Assembly: GCA_024036415.1 (NCBI GenBank)
Contig: JAMWET010000513.1
Span: forward strand, 132,501-196,500
DNA: 64,000 nt
Direction of reading: 5' to 3'
Source of the DNA: Prochilodus magdalenae
Lineage: Eukaryota; Chordata; Actinopteri; Characiformes; Prochilodontidae
A program made the position numbers and the translations under genes. Shown one piece after another: positions 37,721 to 49,917 of the stretch (the stretch's first letter is position 1; every line of letters starts with the position of its first letter). The notes beneath the pieces are model-generated. The model did not search any database and had not been told where the DNA came from. It saw only the letters and a program-made list of their open reading frames with translations.

Positions 37721-38603
37721 GAACCCTGGTTCCCATCACCGCCACTGTACAGAACATCTGAACCACCTCACACCACCCCACTCTAAAAGAGTACTACAGC
37801 TAACGAAGCTAACGCCGGAGAACGATGGTGTCCCGGCCTGTGGACTGTGGATGGGGTATTGCTGGTGGTGCTGGGTGGTGCTGGGTGGTGCAGACCTGGC
37901 GCTGAAAGCCTGCTAATGGATCAGACTGCTGAGTCGCGGTAACCGGTTCAGTCGAGGTCACGGAGGAAGGAATGTGCTCCGGTCCTCAGGGGAGACGAGC
38001 AGGAGCAGATGTGAGTATCCGTGTGCAGTTTTCCCAGGTTGCTCTGGGAGCTCAGCTGATGAAAGCGTACTCTGTGTTGGATCTACCTCATGCTGAACGC
38101 CGGGATGCGTCATTCCGCAATATGTGTTGCTCCCATCTTTGCAACTCCGAGTCTAGGGCTGCATTCCTGACCCGTTTGAAGGGAGCTTGGGATTTTCATC
38201 CTCCCACATTAAAGCACTCATCCAACTACGGCTGCTTGAGGTCGGAAAAGACGGCGCCCCTGTTTGGCTGAATTCAGAAAAGCATTCAGATAAACTCTTA
38301 CAGAAGCGAAATATTATGACCACCTACCTAACAGTGGGAATGACCCCCGTCCTGCTCCTGAAACCCGTCATGTGCCACCCGTGTGCGGTGAGGTGTGGTG
38401 TTATCCTGTTGGTCTGATTTGGTCTAAGCTGAAACAGAAGTGGAGATGTAACAGAAGCGTCTGATGCTGAGGAGTCCCACGTGTGAAGCATGGCGGCGGG
38501 AGCTTCGTGGTGTAGAGCTCCTCTGTAAATAACAGCACTTACATTCAGAGTTACTACAGCCCAAGGTTCCGGTCAGGTCTAGTTTTGGAACCCTAGATTT
38601 GGA
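37721..38603. other. Unannotated stretch with a 99-codon frame
   Basis: The frame at 37972-38271 on the + strand has a mixed amino-acid composition but no domain I know and no matching splice partners. Left unnamed. Confidence 0.35.
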
Positions 38604-39242
38604 TTTTAGCTTATCTTAGCTTAGCTTAGCTTAGTTTAGTTTATCTTAGCTTAGCTTAGCTTAGCTTAGCTTAGTTTAGCTTAGCTTAGCTTAGCTTAGC
38701 TTAGCTTAGCTTAGTTTAGTTTAGTTTAGTTTAGTTTAGTTTAGTTTAGTTTAGTTTAGTTTAGTTTAGTTTGGCTTGGCTTACTTTAGTTTAGTTTAGT
38801 TTAGTTTAGTTTAGTTTAGTTTAGTTTAGTTTAGTTTAGTTTGGCTTGGCTTACTTTAGTTTAGTTTAGTTTAGTTTAGTTTAGTTTGGCTTGGCTTACT
38901 TTAGTTTAGTTTAGTTTACTCTAGGTTATTTTAGTTTAGTTTAGTTTAGTTTAGTTTAGTTTAGTTTAGTTTAGTTTAGTTTAGCTTAGCTTAGCTTAGT
39001 TTAGTTTAGCTTAGTTTGGCTTGGCTTACTTTAGTTTAGTTTACTTTAGGTTATTTTAGATTAGATTAGATTAGATTAGATTAGATTAGATTACATTAGA
39101 TTAGATTACATTACATTAGATTAGATTAGATTCGATTATCTTATCTTAGCTTAGTTTAGTTTAGTTTAGTTTAGTTTAGTTTACTCTAGGTTATTTTAGT
39201 TTAGTTTAGCTTAGCTTGGCTTGGCTTACTTTAGTTTAGTTT
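38604..39242. repeat. TTAGT/TTAGC pentanucleotide array
   Basis: About 640 bases of TTAGT and TTAGC blocks, with a TTAGA section (39055-39130) and a recurring GGCTTGGCTTAC interruption. It is not the vertebrate telomere repeat TTAGGG. Confidence 0.92.
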
Positions 39243-40034
39243 TAAGGGGGAATTATCTAGTTCTGTTTTTATTTCTGAACAGTAGTGAACAGCCCATTTT
39301 AGTTTCAGGTTTTAGGTTTCTGAACTCACAGAATCTTAACTAAAGGCTGTAGTCAGTATTTCTATATAGTCTGTTTTCGAAAGCAGTTTGGATTTAGTTT
39401 TTTTTATTTTTATTTTTTATTTTTTTTACAGTTAATTAGCAATGCTAGTTTTAGGAATAGTTTAAATTACTCATAATCCTGGTACATCACAGATTACACC
39501 TCTTTCAATCAAGTTTCACATATAACGGATCTGTAATTTCTCCTCACCACGTTCTGCTGGTCCTAAACACACCTTCCTCTACACAAGCCAGTCTGGATAA
39601 GATATACTACACGTCCAGAGAGAAGTGATGATCTGTCAGATCACACTGTTACAAAGAACACACAGATCTGGGAATCTTCTGTGTGTCTATATGAATACTA
39701 AATCAGTTTCACGGGGCAAAAATGATGCCATGCAGCGTCACATGTTCCTGCCGAAGACAAAGCAGTGCACTGTGACGGTTAGTGAAAAGCACAAACCTCC
39801 ATCTGACTCAGTAAGCCTACCCCAGCTTCTCCATCACGAGTTAGTCTGCCCGCTCCCCCCCGACAACGTCCTCAGAGGTTAAAGTGTTGAGTGCAGGTTT
39901 AACCCAGAAAGGTTATAAATACCAGTATGTATATGTGTGTGCACGCTGGCTAACAGTACCGAGTCTAACGTCTAATTCTGAATTTAGTTCAACTAATTTT
40001 ATTAATGATTTCATACTAACACGAGCTTCAGTGT

Positions 40035-43000
40035 TCATAAAGTTAAAGTAGAGATCCACACACCAACACGCTACAGTACACTAACACATTACACTTACTG
40101 AGTTACTGTACACCGACACGCTACAGTACACTAACACATTACACTTACTGAGTTACCGTACACCGACACGCTACTTACAGCACACTAACACATTACACTT
40201 ACTGAGTTACTGTACACCAACACGCTACTTACAGCACACTAACACATTACACTTACTGAGTTACTGTACACCAACACGCTACTTACAGTACACTAACACA
40301 TTACACTTACTGAGTTACTGTACACCAACACACTACTTACAGCACACTAACACATTACACTTACTGAGTTACTGTACACCCACACGCTACTTACAGCACA
40401 CTAACACATTACACTTACTGAGTTACCGTACACCAACACGCTACTTACAGCACACTAACACATTACACTTACTGAGTTACCGTACACCAACACGCTACTT
40501 ACAGCACACTAACACATTACACTTACTGAGTTACCGTACACCAACACACTACTTACAGCACACTAACACATTACACGTACTAAGTTACTGTACACCGACA
40601 CGCCACTTACAGCACACTAACACATTACACTTACTGAGTTACCGTACACCAACACGCTACTTACAGTACACTAACACATTACACTTACTGAGTTACCGTA
40701 CACCGACACGCTACTTACAGCACACTAACACATTACACTTACTGAGTTACTGTACACCGACACGCCACTTACAGCACACTAACACATTACACTTATTGAG
40801 TTACTGTACACCGGCACACTACTTACAGCACACTAACACATTACACTTACTGAGTTACTGTACACCGACACGCCACTTACAGCACACTAACACATTACAC
40901 TTATTGAGTTACTGTACACCGACACACTACTTAGAGCACACTAACGCATTACACTTACTGAGTTACCGTACACCGACATGCTACTTACAGCACACTAACG
41001 CATTACACTTACTGAGCTACTGTACACCAACATGCTACTTACAGCACACTAACGCATTACACTTACTGAGTTACCGTACACCAACACACTACTTTACAGC
41101 ACACTAACGCATTACACTTACTGAGTTACCGTACACAGACACGCTACTTACAGCACACTAACACATCACACTTACTGAGTTACCGTACACCAACACACTA
41201 CTTACAGCACACTAACACATTACACTTACTGAGTTACCGTACACCAACACGCTACTTACAGCACACTAACACATTACACTTACTGAGTTACCATACACCG
41301 ACACGCTACTTACAGCACACTAACACATTACACTTACTGAGTACTTACCGTACCACCACACGCTACTTTACAGCACACTAACACATTACACTTACTGAGT
41401 TACCGTACACCGACACGCGTGGATACTTACAGCACACTAACACATTACACTTACTGAGTTACCGTACACCAACACGCTACTTACAGCACACTAACACATC
41501 ACACTTACTGAGTTACCGTACACCGACACACTACTTACAGCACACTAACCCATCACACTTACTGAGTTACCGTACACCAACACGCTACTTACAGCACACT
41601 AACACATCACACTTACTGAGTTACCGTACACCGACACGCTACTTACAGCACACTAACACATCACACTTACTGAGTTACCGTACACCAACACGCTACTTAC
41701 AGCACACTAACGCATTACACTTACTGAGTTTCCGTACACCGACACGCTACTTACAGCACACTAACACATTACACTTACTGAGTTACCGTACACCGACACG
41801 CTACTTACAGCACACTAACACATCACACTTACTGAGTTACCGTACACCGACACGCTACTTACAGCACACTAACACATCACACTTACTGAGTTACCGTACA
41901 CCGACACGCTACTTACAGAACACTAACACATCACACTTACAGAGTTACGTTACACCGACACGCTACTTACAGCACACTAACACATCACACTTACTGAGTT
42001 ACCGTACACCGACACGCTACTTACAGCACACTAACACATTACACTTACTGAGTTACCGTACACCGACACGCTACTTACAGCACACTAACACATTACACTT
42101 ACTGAGTTACCGTACACCGACACGCTACTTACAGCACACTAACGCATTACACTTACTGAGTTACCGTACACCGACACGCTACTTACAGCACACTAACGCA
42201 TTACACTTACTGAGTTACCGTACACCGACACGCTACTTACAGCACACTAACGCATTACACTTACTGAGTTACTGTACACCGACACGCTACTTACAGCACA
42301 CTAACACATTACACTTACTGAGTTACCGTACACCGACACGCTACTTACAGCACACTAACACATTACACTTACTGAGTTACTGTACACCAACACGCTACTT
42401 ACAGCACACTAACACATTACACTAACTGAGTTACCGTACACCAACACACTACTTACAGCACACTAACGCATTACACTTACTGAGTTACCGTACACCGACA
42501 CGCTACTTACAGCACACTAACACATTACACTTACTGAGTTACCGTACACCAAACCAACACGCTATTTACAGCACACTAACACATTACACTTACTGAGTTA
42601 CCGTACACCGACACACTACTTACAGCACACTAACACACTACACTTACTGAGTTACCGTACACCGACACGCTACTTACAGCACACTAACGCATTACACTTA
42701 CTGAGTTACCGTACACCGACACGCTACTTACAGCACACTAACGCATTACACTTACTGAGTTACCGTACACCGACACGCTACTTACAGCACACTAACACAT
42801 TACACTTACTGAGTTACTGTACACCGACACACTACTTACAGCACACTAACACATCACACTTACTGAGTTACCGTACACCGACACGCTACTTACAGCACAC
42901 TAACACATCACACTTACTGAGTTACCGTACACCGACACGCTACTTACAGCACACTAACACATCACACTTACTGAGTTACCGTACACCGACACGCTACTTA

Positions 43001-44912
43001 CAGCACACTAACACATCACACTTACTGAGTTACCGTACACCGACACGCTACTTACAGCACACTAACGCATCACACTTACTGAGTTACCGTACACCGACAC
43101 ACTACTTACAGCACACTAACGCATCACACTTACTGAGTTACCGTACACCGACACGCTACTTACAGCACACTAACGCATTACACTTACTGAGTTTCCGTAC
43201 ACCGACACGCTACTTACAGCACACTAACACATTACACTTACTGAGTTACCGTACACCGACACGCTACTTACAGCACACTAACACATCATACTTACTGAGT
43301 TACCGTACACCGACACGCTACTTACAGCACACTAACACATCACACTTACTGAGTTACCGTACACCGACACGCTACTTACAGCACACTAACACATCACACT
43401 TACTGAGTTACCGTACACCGACACGCTACTTACAGCACACTAACACATCACACTTACTGAGTTACCGTACACCGACACGCTACTTACAGCACACTAACAC
43501 ATCACACTTACTGAGTTACCGTACACCGACACGCTACTTACAGCACACTAACACATCACACTTACTGAGTTACCGTACACCGACACGCTACTTACAGCAC
43601 ACTAACACATCACACTTACTGAGTTACCGTACACCGACACGCTTCTTACAGTACACTAACACACATCTACACTTTACTGAGTCACCGTACACCGACACGC
43701 TACTTACAGCACACTAACACATTACACTTACTGAGTTACCGTACACCGACACGCTACTTACAGCACACTAACACATTACACTTACTGAGTTACCGTACAC
43801 CAACACACTACTTACAGTACACTAACACATTACACTTACTGAGTTACCGTACACCAAACACGCTACTTACAGGCACACTAACACATTACACTTACTGAGT
43901 TACCGTACACCGACACACGCTACTTACAGCACAACTAACACATTACACTTTACTGAGTTACCGTACACCGACACGCTACTTACAGCACACTAACACATTA
44001 CACTTACTGAGTTACCGTACACCGACACGCTACTTACAGCACACTAACGCATTACACTTACTGAGTTACCGTACACCGACACACTACTTACAGCACACTA
44101 ACACATTACACTTACTGAGTTACCGTACACCGACACGCTACTTACAGCACACTAACACATTACACTTACTGAGTTACCGTACACCGACACGCTACTTACA
44201 GCACACTAACACATCACACTTACTGAGTTACCGTACACCGACACGCTACTTACAGCACACTAACACATCACACTTACTGAGTTACCGTACACCGACACGC
44301 TACTTACAGCACACTAACACATAACACTTACTGAGTTGGGCAGACCACCACACTCTACTCACATCACACTAACACATCACCCTTACTGTGTTACCGTAGA
44401 CCGACACGGTACTTACAGCACACTAAACACATTACACTTACTGAGTTACCGTACACCTAAGACACGCTACTTACAGCACACTAACACATTACACTTACTG
44501 AGTTACCGTACACCGACACGCTACTTACAGCACACTAACACATCACACTTACTGAGTTACCGTACACCGACACGCTACTTACAGCACACTAACACATCAC
44601 ACTTACTGAGTTACCGTACACCGACACGCTACTTACAGCACACTAACACATCACACTTACTGAGTTACCGTACACCAACACACTACTTACAGCACACTAA
44701 CGCATTACACTTACTGAGTTACCGTACACCGACACGCTACTTACAGCACACTAACGCATTACACTTACTGAGTTACCGTACACCAACACGCTACTTACAG
44801 CACACTAACACATTACACTTACTGAGTTACTGTACACCAACACACTACTTACAGCACACTAACACATTACACTTACTGAGTTACTGTACACCAACACGCT
44901 ACTTACAGCCAG
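40035..44912. repeat. 54-bp satellite array, about 90 units
   Basis: The unit contains CACTAACACATTACACTTAC, TGAGTTACCGTACACCGACA and CGCTACTTACAGCA. The first few units at the left edge are shorter because they lack CTTA in CTACTTACAG. Variants (CATTAC/CATCAC, CGACACG/CAACACA) form blocks. Scattered single-base insertions occur near 41.34, 43.66-43.93 and 44.34-44.46 kb. Confidence 0.96.
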
Positions 44913-45139
44913 TGAAGTGTTGCGGTAGTAGGCTTGCTCTTCCATGTTCAAGAAGGAACGCCACTAAATCAGATATCCAATCCCTGAGCTGCACCATACT
45001 CCTCAGTACAACACTTTACTACCCGAACACAAACACGCCAACTCAGGAAGGCCTTCCTCACACTGAGCATTACACTGTGTAACCTATCTGGATATTCTCT
45101 GTATATACATTTAGATTTATACGCATTTAGGTGTAGCTA

Positions 45140-45345
45140 CCACATGCATAACTCTAATCTCTAAATGTAGGTACTGTGGTATAGACTGAGTCTGTTCTAC
45201 AGTTCCTCATTAGGTGGAGTGTATAACTCTAAGCTCTAAATGTAGGTACTGTGGTATAGACTGAGTCTGTTCTACAGTTCCTCATTAGGTGGAGTGTATA
45301 ACTCTAAGCTCTAGGTGTAGGTACTGTGGTATAGACTCTCGTTGA
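45140..45345. repeat. 75-bp tandem repeat, three units (right partner, inverted)
   Basis: CTAAATGTAGGTACTGTGGT followed by ATAGACTGAGTCTGTTCTAC, the reverse complement of the units near 35.4 kb, lying just beyond the 54-bp satellite. Confidence 0.85.
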
Positions 45346-45669
45346 GTTGTGTGTATAACTCACTCTCCTGCACACTCTGTGAAGTGATCGTTCCCACAGA
45401 GGAGTCATGATTTGACTCTCCCGTCTGGAGACTGAGAGGATTTACGTCTGAGCCTTCGTACAGAGCCCCCCGCGTCCTTCACCGAGTAGATCTGCTCTAC
45501 ATCCGTCTGATTGGAACCACACAGCCTGCGGTAAAGTACGCATGAGGTAATGCATGTTTCTCGTTCTTAGAGCCGGGGGCCTCCGCAAGCGCTCGGAACC
45601 CCTCCTACATACTCATACATGTACAGAGCAGGATCCGTCCAAACCGGCTCATCCATCCTACAGCCTCCC

Positions 45670-46180
45670 CAACTCACTGGCCACTTTATTAGAAACACCC
45701 GCCTTGTGCTTCCACTCACTGGCCACTTTATTAGAAACACCCACCTTGTGCTTCCACTCACTGGCCACTTTATTAGAAACACCCACCTTGTGCTTCCACT
45801 CACTGGCCACTTTATTGGAAACACCCACCTTGTGCTTCTACTAACTGGCCACTTTATTAGAAACACCCACCTTGTGCTTCCACTCACTGGCCACTTTATT
45901 AGAAACACCTACCTTGTGCTTCCACTAACTGGCCACTTTATTAGAAACACCCACCTTGTGCCTCCACTCACTGGCCACTTTATTAGAAACACCCACCTTG
46001 TGCTTACACTCACTGGCCACTTTATTAGAAACACCCACCTTGTGCTTCCACTCACTGGCCACTTTATTGGAAACACCCACCTTGTGCTTCTACTAACTGG
46101 CCACTTTATTAGAAACACCCACCTTGTGTTTCCGCTCACTGGCCACTATATTGGAAACACCTCTCCTGTGTTTCCACTGT
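45670..46180. repeat. 42-bp tandem array, about 12 units
   Basis: The unit CTCACTGGCCACTTTATTAG followed by AAACACCCACCTTGTGCTTC and CA. The first half matches, from memory, a very common fish transposon terminus, suggesting that a transposon end was tandemly amplified. Confidence 0.93.
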
Positions 46181-47059
46181 CATGCCGTTTGACTGAAGAG
46201 GACCTGATGGTAAACGACTGACTGATGTTTGCTGGAATGAAGGAGTGTTGGGACCTGGAAATGACATCATAACAGTGAGAAACCACATCGTTACTGAACA
46301 CTGTCCACGCAGTAGTTAAGACACAGGTGTGGATCAGGTGGTGGTAGGTGGTGGTGGTCGTAGCTCCAGCGCTCAGACTGCAGAAGCCCCGCTCAGACAC
46401 CAAACCCGTCCCAGCTGATGGGCGACTAACGGGCCGCGGGTGGAAACCTGGAACGTTATTTTTCTGGAAGTGTTCCTTTAATCCTGTTGGGAAGTTTGCT
46501 GAACGTTAAAGCGGATCCGAATGACAGATTTCCCGTCCTGGTCTGAGTCGGGCTCGGCGGTCTGAAGGCCCGAGTGAGGCGCGGCTCGGTAAACACTCAT
46601 TACTCTGTCAGCGTACGCTCGGAGAAGAGCTGCTAAAGGAAGCAGCTGGAACACAGCGAGGAAAGTTCATCAGTCACTGGTCATTTACCGGAATATGTAA
46701 ACTATTCCAAACACTGGAATTACCCTGTCCTTCCCGTTCTCCTGACTTCCTGACTCGTACCGGCATCCTCACGCCCCACTCGCTCCGGTAAAGCAGCAGG
46801 AGCTGTGAGGAAGCGCTGAGGTTCTACCGGGTCAGTATTCCGCGCGTGTTCTGAAGGGAAGTCCACGGATCTCCCAGAATTCCTCCATTACTGATCAGTC
46901 CAGATGTAAACAGAGCGGTTGGAGGGGTTTGGTGTGGAACCCTGTTCTAGATAAGGTCGGAACTGTTCACAGTGATGGTGATTGGAGTGGTGGCCTGGTG
47001 AGACGCTGTATATTATAGTCCTGGTCCTAGTGTGATGTATGTATGGTGAAGGGGACACG
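46181..47059. other. Unannotated stretch
   Basis: Fairly GC-rich around 46.5-46.85 kb with several CpGs; no gene start could be supported on either strand. Confidence 0.4.
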
Positions 47060-47210
47060 TGGATGGGCGGTAGTGTGGTGTAGTGGGTAACACCTCCACC
47101 TCCCACACTGTAGATGGAGGTTTGATACTCCACCTGGGCAAACACTACCTGGGCAAACGCCCTACCTTGGGCAGGACTCCTAACGCCGCCTTCACCTGCC
47201 TGTGAAAGGA
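47060..47210 (+). repeat. tRNA-derived SINE
   Basis: The A-box-like TGGTGTAGTGG (47076-47086) and B-box-like GGTTTGATACTCC (47119-47131), 33 bases apart, fit an RNA polymerase III internal promoter. They are followed by a body with CTACCTTGGGCAGGACTCCT. It resembles a SINE I associate with otophysan fishes. It is a decayed copy. Confidence 0.6.
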
Positions 47211-47369
47211 TGCTGCTGTCGGCGAGCTGGGTAGTTCTGATGTGTCTCCCAGAAGCTCCACCTCTGAGATTATATTTAGGCATGCTGGCATCTGATTGGC
47301 TAAAAGGAAATGGGCGGGTCTATTAGTGATTGTGCATTGTGCAACACTGCTATTATCTGATTAATACTC

Positions 47370-47810
47370 GTCTCCTTATCCTTCTTCTTCTCTTCTTCTT
47401 CCTCTCCTCCTTCTTCTCCTTCTTCATCTCTTTCTTCTTCTCTACTTCCTCTTCTTCTTCCCCTCCTTCTTCTGCATCTTCTCTTTCTTCCTCTTTTTCT
47501 CTTCTCCTTCTCTTCCTCTCCTTCTTCTTCTTCTCTTCCACTCCTTCTCCTTCTCTCCTTCCTCTCCCACTTCTGCATCTTCTCCTACTTCCTCTTCTTC
47601 TCTTCTCTATCTCTTACTCTCCTACTTCCTCTCCTTCCACTCCTGCTCCTTCTTCTTCTCTTCCTCTCCTTCTCCTTCATCTCCTTCCTCTTTTCTTCTT
47701 CCTCTTCTTCTCCTTCTTCTCCTCCTTCATCTCTTTCCTCTTGTCCTCCTTCCTCTTCTCCTTCCTCTCCTTGTTCTTCTCTTCCTCGTCTTCTCCTTCT
47801 TGTTCTTGGT
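47370..47810. repeat. Homopyrimidine CTT/CCT tract
   Basis: About 440 bases almost purely C and T on the + strand (TTCTTCCTCT-like). Such a tract can form triplex DNA where mirror symmetry occurs. Confidence 0.92.
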
Positions 47811-48014
47811 GGTGCTCTGTGTTCAGCAGAAGTGAAATGGAGCTGTGTTGGGATAGTGCTGATCTCTCCGTGAGGGGCGCTCCTGAACGCGCCTGTTAGA
47901 GCGCTCTGCTCAGACGTGTCCCTGAACATCAGTGTTCAGCGCAGCGTGCAGTCACTGAGCGTTATCAGTGAAATACCGCGTGGCCTTAGTGAGGAATGTG
48001 GAGGGCGAACCGTC

Positions 48015-48785
48015 TCCAGGCTCAGATCTTTAAACAGGAGGCCTGAAGCCAAACTGGATTGGTACTGACCGGCACGCTTGGAGTTCCTCTCACTGAAACT
48101 AAGGGGCGGAGCCTAGCTCCTGAACACCACCCCCACACCATAATCCCCCCTCCACCAAACTCTACACTCGGCACAGTGCAGTCAGACCAGTACCGTTCTA
48201 CTGGTACCACCAAACCCAGACTCGTCCATCGGACTGCCAGACGGAGAAGCGTGATTGGTCACTCCAGAGAACACGCCTCCACTGCTCTAGAGTCCAGGGG
48301 CGGAGCTTTACACCACTGCACTCCACGCTCTGCACTGCGCTTGGTGATGTAGGCTGGGATGCAGCTCCTCGCCATGGAAACCCATTCCATGAAGCACTAC
48401 ACACTGTTCCTGAGCTGATCTGAAGGTCACATGAAGTTTGGAGGTCTGTAGTGATGGACTCTGTAGAAAGTTGGTGACCTCTGTGACCTATGACCCTCAG
48501 CATCCGCTAACCCCGCCCTGTCATTGTACGTGGTCTAACACTTCCTGTCTGAGCTGCTGTCGTTCCCCATCACTCCCACTGTGTTCTAATCCCACTGACA
48601 GTGGACTGTGGAATATTTAGTAGGAGGGAATTTCACCACTGGACTTGTAGCACAGGTGGATCCTATCACGGTACCACGCTGGAGTTCACTGAGCTCCTGA
48701 GAGCGACCCATTCTCTCACTAACGTCTGTAGGAGCAGTCTGGAGGTCTAGGTGCTGGGGTTTATACACCTGTGGCCATGGAAGTG
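48015..48785 (-). mobile_element. Degraded Tc1-like transposase (5' half)
   Basis: On the minus strand MGRSQELSELQRGTVIG (helix-turn-helix start) is followed by LEQWRRVLWSDQSRFSVWQS (48198-48503, first catalytic Asp) and then FGGGGIMVWG in another frame (48022-48213). The normal continuation with the second Asp and the Glu is absent. It directly abuts a purine-rich tandem array to its right. Confidence 0.75.
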
Positions 48786-48789
48786 ACTG

Positions 48790-49610
48790 AATGAGAAGAG
48801 GAGTAAGGATGATTAGAGGAGTAAGGATGTGAAGAGGAGTAAAGATGATTGGAGGAGTAAGGATGTGAAGAGGAGTAAGGATGATTAGAGGAGTAAGGAT
48901 GAGACGAGGAGTAAGGATGAGACGAGGAGTAAGGATGAGACGAGGAGTAAGGATCAGGAGTAAGGATGATAGGAGGAGTAAGGATATGAAAAGGAGTAAG
49001 GATTATTAGAGGAGTATAGATGTGAAGAGGAGTAAGGATGGGAAGAGGAGTAAGGATGAGAGGAGGAGTAAGGATATGAAAAGGAGTAATGATGAGAAGA
49101 GGAGTAAGGATGTGAAGAGGAGTAAGGATGATTAGAGGAGTTAGGATGATTAGAGGAGTAAGGATGATTAGAGGAGTAAGGATGATTAAAGGAGTAAGCA
49201 TGTGAAGAGGACTAAGGATGAGGAGTAAGGATGAGAGAAGGAGTAAGGATGATTAAAGGAGTAAGCATGTGAAGAGGACTAAGGATGAGGAGTAAGGATG
49301 AGAGAAGGAGTAAGGATATGAAAAGGGGTAAGGATGATTAGAGGAGTAAGGATTTGAAGAGGATGACAGGAGGAGTAAGGATACGAAAAGGAGTAAGGAT
49401 GAGATAAGGAGTAAGGATGAGAAGAGGAGCAGAGAAGAGGAGCAGGGATGAGGAGTAAGGATGTGAAGAGGAGTAAGGACGAGTAGTAGGGATGAGGAGT
49501 AAGGATGATTAGAGGAGTAAGGATGTGAAGAGGAGTAGGGATGAGGAATAAGGATGATTAGAGGAGTAAGGATGAGAAGAGGAGCAGGGATGAGGAGTAT
49601 CCATGAGATA
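48790..49610. repeat. Purine-rich minisatellite (GAGGAGTAAGGATG)
   Basis: Degenerate units of about 15-21 bases: GAGGAGTAAGGATGATTAGA and GAGGAGTAAGGATGTGAA. It ends about 300 bp before the GPN1 start codon. Confidence 0.92.
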
Positions 49611-49859
49611 TGGTCCTTTCCATACTGCACTGCAAGTGAAGGTAGGTCTCCACTGGGATGTGGCCTGGCAGGAGGTGCACTGTAACTCCACCTACAGTGC
49701 TGCATGTACAGTCTTCCTCTCTGTACCACAACACGGGTGGAGGAGTACAGGACAGACAGCAGGAGTGGGAATGTTCGCCATGTTGACATGTGTGTGGAGT
49801 AAATCAGGAGGTGGAGTTTTGTCTCCCTCTAGCGGACACCACCAGCAGCGCCCGGTGAT

Positions 49860-49917
49860 ACATTTACGACAGTTTTACGACAGCCGCGCGTTTCCGGCGG
49901 TAGCCGTTCTCTCCAGC
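49860..49917 (+). promoter_or_regulatory. Likely GPN1 5' leader / TATA-less promoter with ETS-type site
   Basis: The 58 bases before the GPN1 start are GC-rich with several CpGs, and no TATA box is seen. TTTCCGG at 49891-49897 fits an ETS/GABP core (CCGGAA on the other strand), common in housekeeping promoters. The transcription start was not determined. Confidence 0.35.

Noticed and set aside
38604..39242. Interstitial telomere repeat
   Set aside because: The units are TTAGT, TTAGC and TTAGA, not TTAGGG.
44336..45082. 248-codon + frame with an 18-residue repeat
   Set aside because: It reads the 54-bp satellite (54 is a multiple of 3). There is no non-repeat domain, and it begins at an aberrant unit.
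47330..47899. 189-codon Ser/Phe/Leu-rich frame
   Set aside because: It is simply the CTT/CCT tract translated.
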